From positions 1 to 11,439 of the forward strand of contig JAAZLV010000223.1 in assembly GCA_012799155.1 (NCBI GenBank): DNA of 11,439 bases, written 5' to 3'. Both the position numbers and the translations under genes were made by a program. This DNA comes from Bacteroidales bacterium. GTDB taxonomy: Bacteria > Bacteroidota > Bacteroidia > Bacteroidales > Dysgonomonadaceae. The notes below the pieces were generated by a model. That model was not told the origin of the DNA. It worked only from the letters and a program-made list of their open reading frames with translations, and made no database searches. Below are positions 6,771 through 11,439 of the stretch, piece by piece (within the stretch, counting starts at the first letter, position 1; every line of letters begins with the position of its first letter).

Positions 6771-6987
6771 ACGCTATAATTCCATACCTCCTTTTAAGTA
6801 ATTACGTTTTTTATTTCAAAGATCACTTTTTTTGCTTATTAATTTAACAAATAAACCACTTTTTTGTTTAACATATCCTCTTAAAATTAAAAAAAAACGA
6901 AAAAGAAGCTGATCACAACATAAATTAAGATGAGAAACTTGTTTAACTGTTGTTTTTGAATTTGTTTAACAGCATTCTTTTAACCAT
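6771..6987. promoter_or_regulatory. AT-rich intergenic region between sprA and rprX with TTGTTTAAC repeats
   Basis: This gap of about 217 bases is much richer in A and T than the genes around it and encodes nothing recognisable. The nine-base word TTGTTTAAC occurs three times in the same orientation, at 6864-6872, 6940-6948 and 6962-6970; the last two start 22 bases apart, about two helical turns. A poor -7 match, GATCTTTG (6824-6817, minus strand), has TTTG 23 bases upstream (6851-6848); this could be the rprXY promoter, placing the first repeat near -56. A T-run follows the sprA stop at some distance but has no convincing stem. A regulatory role is inference, and AT-rich DNA yields such words by chance. 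Confidence 0.4.
6786..6795 (-). promoter_or_regulatory. Strong Shine-Dalgarno-like sequence upstream of rprX, unusually distant
   Basis: The minus strand reads AAAAGGAGGT, nearly a perfect anti-16S match and the strongest such sequence in the window. It lies 15 bases before the rprX ATG, longer than the usual 5-9. Directly after it comes ATG-GAA-TTA-TAG (6785-6774), in the same frame as rprX and ending six bases before the start codon. This may be just a long-spaced ribosome site, or a minimal leader that tunes rprX translation. Confidence 0.4.
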
Positions 6988-9900
6988 TCAACGAAAATTG
7001 ATCCGCATGGCAATGCCAGCATTACTGGTGGCAGTTGCTGATGAGAGTGATGATACCAGGGGCTTTTGAACCATTCGGTCATAAAAGGCTCTCATGGTTA
7101 GTTGCCTGCTGATTGCGTAATCGGCGGAGAAGCGTATCGTTCCATTTTGAATGCCGCTTGAGGGTAGACTAATTGCCTGTTCGATTCTCCTGATGAGTGT
7201 CTGTGTGTTTCTGAGCGAGATGTCGAGACGCAACGTAAGATCGTTTCGAAAAGAGGTATCCCCATTTGTATTGGCTTTTGCAAGAGCTTGGCTCGTGAGT
7301 GTTTGACGACGTTGCTGATTGCGGGATGAGGTGGGTAAACCGATGAGTCGCCCGAAGTTGTCTATGCGGTAACCGGTACCTATAACCAGGTCGTTGTCAC
7401 TCATCTCGATCAACTGCTGAGCGGAGATGGCTAGGTTGAGTGATCTTGTACGGTTGAGACGAAGGGAGATGCTTAAGTTGTTGTGAAATGTTGCACGTAA
7501 CTCGATGAGCGGATTGAAGCTCTCCATGATTCCGACAGATTGGATGTCATATGGAGATGAGGGAAGCGGATCAGCTGTAACAGCATCACGTATAAAGCCC
7601 CATTCACCATCGGCTTTCACCCAGCTTAGATGAGTGTTATACGACCCAATACGGTATTGGGAAAGATATCGGTGAATAATCATGAACTCGGAAAATTCTT
7701 TCTTCAATGCCGGCATCAGTGTTGTGAGGTTAAATGATAGGTTCCAGTTGGGCATCATTGATGAGAGGGTCGGGAATGGAGTGAGGGCAATGCTATTTGC
7801 ATTTTTGCCGCTGTAGGCAGCCAGGAAGGCTGGAATCAGGACGTCGGATGAATAGTTCTTTACATCACCGTTACTGCTTGAAAAACTCTGTCCGGCAAGG
7901 AAGCTGCCATTGAGAAATCCTTCATGGGGGTATGTCATTTCAACATATTGGTCTCTGACACGGCTTGCAACGATTGATCTGTTCTCCAGAAAGCGGTTAA
8001 AAGCCGCCGAATGGTAGTTTCGATCGCTGCCGCTTCTTGAATCTAATGCAGAGAATAGGGATATGATGCTCATGGCAAAACTGCCGCCACGTATCTCTGG
8101 CATCCCTTCAAACATGTATTGATATTCACTTCTTTGATTTTCTTCGTGCAATGCATGTAGGTCGAGACGAATTCCCGGGAAAGGTTCGATACCAGTTTCA
8201 ATCCTCACGTTACGGGTGCGATTGAAGATAGCCGGTGTAAGATTGTCTTGATTAATCACGAGCCTGTGATGAAACAGCGCCTCTTCCACGAACGCTTTTC
8301 CTCCTTCAAAACCAAAGGCAAACGGCAATCCCGGTAGCAATGAACCTTCAGCTTTCTTCTGTCCGAAGAGATCACCGCTCATAGGGATGTAGCCCGGAAG
8401 GTCTGTTCTTGTCTTATATGTAATGTTGAGATTGATCTGCCGAATCATCGCAAGTGACTGAGAGAGGAGGGCAGGCAGGTTGCTTGATGGCATTTTACGG
8501 TAGAGGGCTGAGAAGTTGAAGCGACTGTTGAGTGTGAAGGAAAGATCGTTCTGCAGATGGTTGCCTATCTCTTCTTCATGGATGGTTGCACCACGTTCCC
8601 ATTTGTATTGTGAATGATATGCCATGCTGCTGCTGATCCAATCCAGCAGTGGAATCCTCTCAAAGGGAAAGGTATAGCTCAGGTCAGCCGATTGATTGTA
8701 CCTCAAAGGCCTTCCCAGTTCGCGCAAGCTGAGCATCACCGAGTCTTTCCATATCTCATAATCGCTTCGATTGATAGATTTATTTACTTGAAGATAAGGT
8801 TCTTCCACTTCTGCCAGAGTGCCGGAGTGAAAGGTTGCATTCAGGTTCTTGGTAAGGTTCCAGGTGAGGTTGAACTGCCTATCCCAGTAGAAATTGTGGC
8901 TAAAGGTCAGATAAGCCGAACGACTTTCACTCGCACCCTCGGCAAAGGCGTTCAGGTCACGCAATTGCCTTTCTCTATAGTTGCGGTGGAGTGTATTGCT
9001 GATGCTGAGATGGTCGGGCAGGTATCTGAATTCAAGTGATTTAAGCAGATTGTTGATGTTGTTTTCTTTCAGATTTTGGAAGGGTTGCCAAGCTTTGGCA
9101 AGGGGTGTGTATGCATATGAAACCTGAAGCCGCTGATCACTTTCAGTGTCGTATGCTATCTCCGGATTTTTCTGCTTTCGCTCATTCCCGCTGTAGGAGA
9201 AGGTGAAGTTAGCCGGATCATAGGGCATTGGATTCGCGCTGCGGATATTCATCCTGAAGTTGTTCAATCCGATGCTTCGTTGTGACGACTTGGTAAGTGC
9301 GATCTGTTCAACAGAATCTCTTTCTGTTTTCAGTAGCAATTGCTCAATTGTTTCAGAGAGCAGGATATCCTTGTTAAAGGGATCATAAAGGGGAGTCTCC
9401 TGAAATGTGGAGATGGAGTAGAAGAGCGGGGCAGTGATTTTTGCCTTTCGTGGGAGAAAGCGTCCCAGGTCCATGTTAAAGGTGAAGTGGAATGAGGAGT
9501 AGTCGTTGTTGCGTCGTTGCTGCAACCCTTGGCTTAAAGCTCCGAACCCGGCTGTCTCCTTCCTTGCGGAGAATTGTATGTTGCCGATATCGGAAAGGGC
9601 GATTCCAACATTACCTTCTGCAGCCCAACCACCTTTCTCATTGAACTCGCTCAATCGCAATTCATTCACCCAGACCTCTCCTGAGTTGGTGATGCTACTG
9701 TTGTTACGAATGCCGATCATCATCACTTTTATTTCAGCCAGTGAAGGGTTACCCATGACGGTTAGTATGCTCCCTTCCTTTTCGGGATTGGCTTCACTGT
9801 AGGGTATATGAAAAGCATGTTCAATGCCTTGCTGTAGCAGACTGTTTCTTTTTAATTTAAGCCTCGTGAACAACTCCAGCGCGAGGTCGATTCTGTTCGC

Positions 9901-11439
9901 TTCAGGCCACACCTTCTCCCTGTCGGCCGTGATCTGGTTGTTGTAACGTCCCTCAGCTGTGAGATGAAGAGGAATTTCAATTTCGTAGTAATTGTTAAGA
10001 TAGTCGGAGCCTATCCGCATGAATAGAGATAGATCACCATCTTTAAGATCACCAGGATCTTCTTCTTGTTTTTCAGCATGAACAAACATTTGCAGCCGCT
10101 TGTAGCGTCGCAGGTCATGCATGGCACTTTTATAAATGGCGCGACTGTCACCCGCTTCCAATTGTTCAATCTTGAGCGAGAGTGCCTGTTCGTTCTCCTG
10201 TCTTAGTTGTGGTTGACTGGGATCGATGATGCGGGTTACACCGGGTGGTAACACATAATTGACAGGTGTTCTGTTACTATTCTCCTCAATGTTTACCGCC
10301 TCGGTGGTGAGCTGCCCCTGCCCGGTCAGGCTGCCACCGGTATTCAGGTCTCCCTGGTAGCTGCGCCATTCACTGCGTACAAGACCCAGTGTGGCAAACC
10401 GCAGGAATGTAGGTTTCTCAAAGCCGGTAAGTAGCATTCGCATAAACCGTATGTTGTTGAATCCTTCAATATTTCCTGTTTTCGATTGATAATCATTGAT
10501 GGGGATTCGGAAGAGGTACCATGTCACTTTATCATGTCTGCCGTTTCGTAGTGTTACGCTTGCCTCTCTTTTGTCGGCAATGTGATTCCTGCCCGTTTGC
10601 AACTCCTCCCTGCGCAGGGATACACTGTAGATGTAATAGGCCTCCTGTTCGTTGAGTGTGTTGTCGCGGTCGATATCTTCCACATCGGGGGTATTGCGTG
10701 AAGCCGAATTGTAACCTGCTTCATTGTCCGGTGCTAGAGAGTTCCCTTCTGTACCGTTGTAATATTTGTATCGCTGCAGGATGCTTAATTGCATGCGATC
10801 CTGTTCTTCACCGAGATAATGTTGAAAAAGGTCACCTGCAGGATCATTCAGCGGTGAATTCTGATCAGTAATCATTCGTGCCAGTGTTGTTTCAGATAGA
10901 CGTGGTTTCAACTCCTCAAGGTACTGCACATATGTAGGGAAAATCTTTTCTTCTTCACTGCTTAGTCCATTAAGACCCACATCCTGTTGTTTGCGATATT
11001 CTTCACCCATAGAGTTGTCGAAACCATAAACAGTGGATTGTCGTTTTGGATTCAACCCCCAGATGTTCTGCTCTACGGCGCTGCTGTCTCTGTCAACTGG
11101 TAACCCATTCTCGAAGAACTTCTTACCATCACGCAGTACATCTTCAGATATTTCTCCAAGATGAAAGTAGAGATCACCTCCGCCTGAGACTCCGGTTGTG
11201 TCTCCAGCAAACGGATCCATGAGCCAGAATTCGATGTACTCGATATTGGCTGTTTCAAAATCACGTGTCTCCAGTGGACGAGTGATCCCTCCCCACCTGC
11301 TGCCGGGGTTCAGCAGATACCCTTCACTGTCTACCTCTCTGTCGAGGTTGTATGGTCCTCTTTCTGCGGGATAATAGGAGAGGTTGAGTACCGGAATTGT
11401 TGCTGGCTGACCGTAGAGAAGGTCTCTGTCTGGAAAGAG
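6988..11439 (-). CDS. sprA: SprA/Sov type IX secretion outer-membrane translocon, C-terminal part (5' end outside window)
   Basis: SprA (Sov in Porphyromonas) forms the giant outer-membrane beta-barrel through which the type IX secretion system exports proteins carrying C-terminal sorting domains. The frame is open from the right edge to a TGA at 6990-6988, giving 1483 visible residues; the ATG at 11220 is internal because in-frame codons upstream encode RWGGITR (48-54) and IEYIEFWLMDPF (66-77), which are typical SprA sequence. A second conserved SprA-type block with EVWVNELRLSEF followed by GGWAAEGN begins near residue 588. The remaining part, about 610-1483, is a succession of alternating polar/aromatic strands expected for the barrel, ending in MRINFR. 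Family members are about 2400-2500 residues, so roughly 900-1000 are missing on the right. No frameshift is visible. Call is confident from conserved phrases and length. Confidence 0.92.
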   Translation of the reverse strand, partial: LFPDRDLLYGQPATIPVLNLSYYPAERGPYNLDREVDSEGYLLNPGSRWGGITRPLETRDFETANIEYIEFWLMDPFAGDTTGVSGGGDLYFHLGEISEDVLRDGKKFFENGLPVDRDSSAVEQNIWGLNPKRQSTVYGFDNSMGEEYRKQQDVGLNGLSSEEEKIFPTYVQYLEELKPRLSETTLARMITDQNSPLNDPAGDLFQHYLGEEQDRMQLSILQRYKYYNGTEGNSLAPDNEAGYNSASRNTPDVEDIDRDNTLNEQEAYYIYSVSLRREELQTGRNHIADKREASVTLRNGRHDKVTWYLFRIPINDYQSKTGNIEGFNNIRFMRMLLTGFEKPTFLRFATLGLVRSEWRSYQGDLNTGGSLTGQGQLTTEAVNIEENSNRTPVNYVLPPGVTRIIDPSQPQLRQENEQALSLKIEQLEAGDSRAIYKSAMHDLRRYKRLQMFVHAEKQEEDPGDLKDGDLSLFMRIGSDYLNNYYEIEIPLHLTAEGRYNNQITADREKVWPEANRIDLALELFTRLKLKRNSLLQQGIEHAFHIPYSEANPEKEGSILTVMGNPSLAEIKVMMIGIRNNSSITNSGEVWVNELRLSEFNEKGGWAAEGNVGIALSDIGNIQFSARKETAGFGALSQGLQQRRNNDYSSFHFTFNMDLGRFLPRKAKITAPLFYSISTFQETPLYDPFNKDILLSETIEQLLLKTERDSVEQIALTKSSQRSIGLNNFRMNIRSANPMPYDPANFTFSYSGNERKQKNPEIAYDTESDQRLQVSYAYTPLAKAWQPFQNLKENNINNLLKSLEFRYLPDHLSISNTLHRNYRERQLRDLNAFAEGASESRSAYLTFSHNFYWDRQFNLTWNLTKNLNATFHSGTLAEVEEPYLQVNKSINRSDYEIWKDSVMLSLRELGRPLRYNQSADLSYTFPFERIPLLDWISSSMAYHSQYKWERGATIHEEEIGNHLQNDLSFTLNSRFNFSALYRKMPSSNLPALLSQSLAMIRQINLNITYKTRTDLPGYIPMSGDLFGQKKAEGSLLPGLPFAFGFEGGKAFVEEALFHHRLVINQDNLTPAIFNRTRNVRIETGIEPFPGIRLDLHALHEENQRSEYQYMFEGMPEIRGGSFAMSIISLFSALDSRSGSDRNYHSAAFNRFLENRSIVASRVRDQYVEMTYPHEGFLNGSFLAGQSFSSSNGDVKNYSSDVLIPAFLAAYSGKNANSIALTPFPTLSSMMPNWNLSFNLTTLMPALKKEFSEFMIIHRYLSQYRIGSYNTHLSWVKADGEWGFIRDAVTADPLPSSPYDIQSVGIMESFNPLIELRATFHNNLSISLRLNRTRSLNLAISAQQLIEMSDNDLVIGTGYRIDNFGRLIGLPTSSRNQQRRQTLTSQALAKANTNGDTSFRNDLTLRLDISLRNTQTLIRRIEQAISLPSSGIQNGTIRFSADYAISRQLTMRAFYDRMVQKPLVSSLSSATATSNAGIAMRINFR

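Noticed and set aside
6890..6898. T-run downstream of sprA as an intrinsic terminator
   Set aside because: The nine-base T-run on the minus strand has only the small TGATCA palindrome before it, with no stable stem, and it lies about 90 bases from the stop.
8614..9039. Plus-strand open frame of 141 codons inside sprA, and similar ones at 1636-2046 and 4778-5185
   Set aside because: They are antisense to well-supported genes, their products resemble no family I know, and they lack promoter or ribosome-site signals; they are shadows.
10998..11220. ATG at 11220 as the start of the sprA gene
   Set aside because: In-frame codons upstream to 11439 contain no stop and encode conserved SprA sequence (RWGGITR and IEYIEFWLMDPF), so this Met is internal and the true start lies outside the window.
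1..11439. Mobile elements, CRISPR arrays, tRNA, rRNA or defence systems
   Set aside because: No transposase or integrase motif, no regularly spaced repeats and no RNA gene fold was seen; the gene content is core metabolic, regulatory and secretion functions.

Overview
The window looks like chromosomal DNA of a member of the Bacteroidota, most likely the order Bacteroidales and a lineage near Porphyromonadaceae, Dysgonomonadaceae or Tannerellaceae. Four things point there: a SprA/Sov-type outer-membrane translocon of the type IX secretion system, an RprX/RprY two-component pair as described in Bacteroides fragilis, weak or absent Shine-Dalgarno sequences before most genes, and several upstream boxes matching the Bacteroidota -7 consensus TAnnTTTG. 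The family placement is inference; no rRNA or other phylogenetic marker is present.

Every supported gene is on the minus strand, so the transcription order runs from high to low coordinates. From 11439 to 6988 is the C-terminal 1483 codons of sprA; the reading frame is open to the window edge, so the gene starts outside. An AT-rich gap of about 217 bp (6771-6987) with three TTGTTTAAC repeats precedes rprX (sensor kinase, 6770-5211) and rprY (response regulator, 5209-4493), which are separated by one base and form an operon. A hairpin follows rprY at 4467-4442. Next comes a monocistronic-looking CDP-alcohol phosphatidyltransferase (4327-3602), with its own -7 box and an unusual Tyr in the signature motif.

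A second promoter-like box precedes a compact four-gene run: yicC (3469-2597, endoribonuclease family), gmk (2552-1986, guanylate kinase), an exported alpha/beta hydrolase (1986-1063) and a bile acid:sodium symporter (BASS) family transporter (1061-156). gmk and the hydrolase overlap as TAATG, and the hydrolase and transporter are one base apart, so the last three are probably translated together. The hydrolase/transporter pair may release and import an organic acid, but the substrate cannot be read from the sequence. At the left edge, a TATCTTTG box and an open frame starting at base 54 mark the first 18 codons of another minus-strand gene.

Most of the window is ordinary core genome, and no mobile element, CRISPR array, tRNA or rRNA was found. 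The points most worth a second look are the hydrolase-BASS pair attached to yicC-gmk, the altered CDP-alcohol phosphotransferase motif, the repeated sequences between sprA and rprX, and the physical link between an envelope two-component system and the T9SS translocon.
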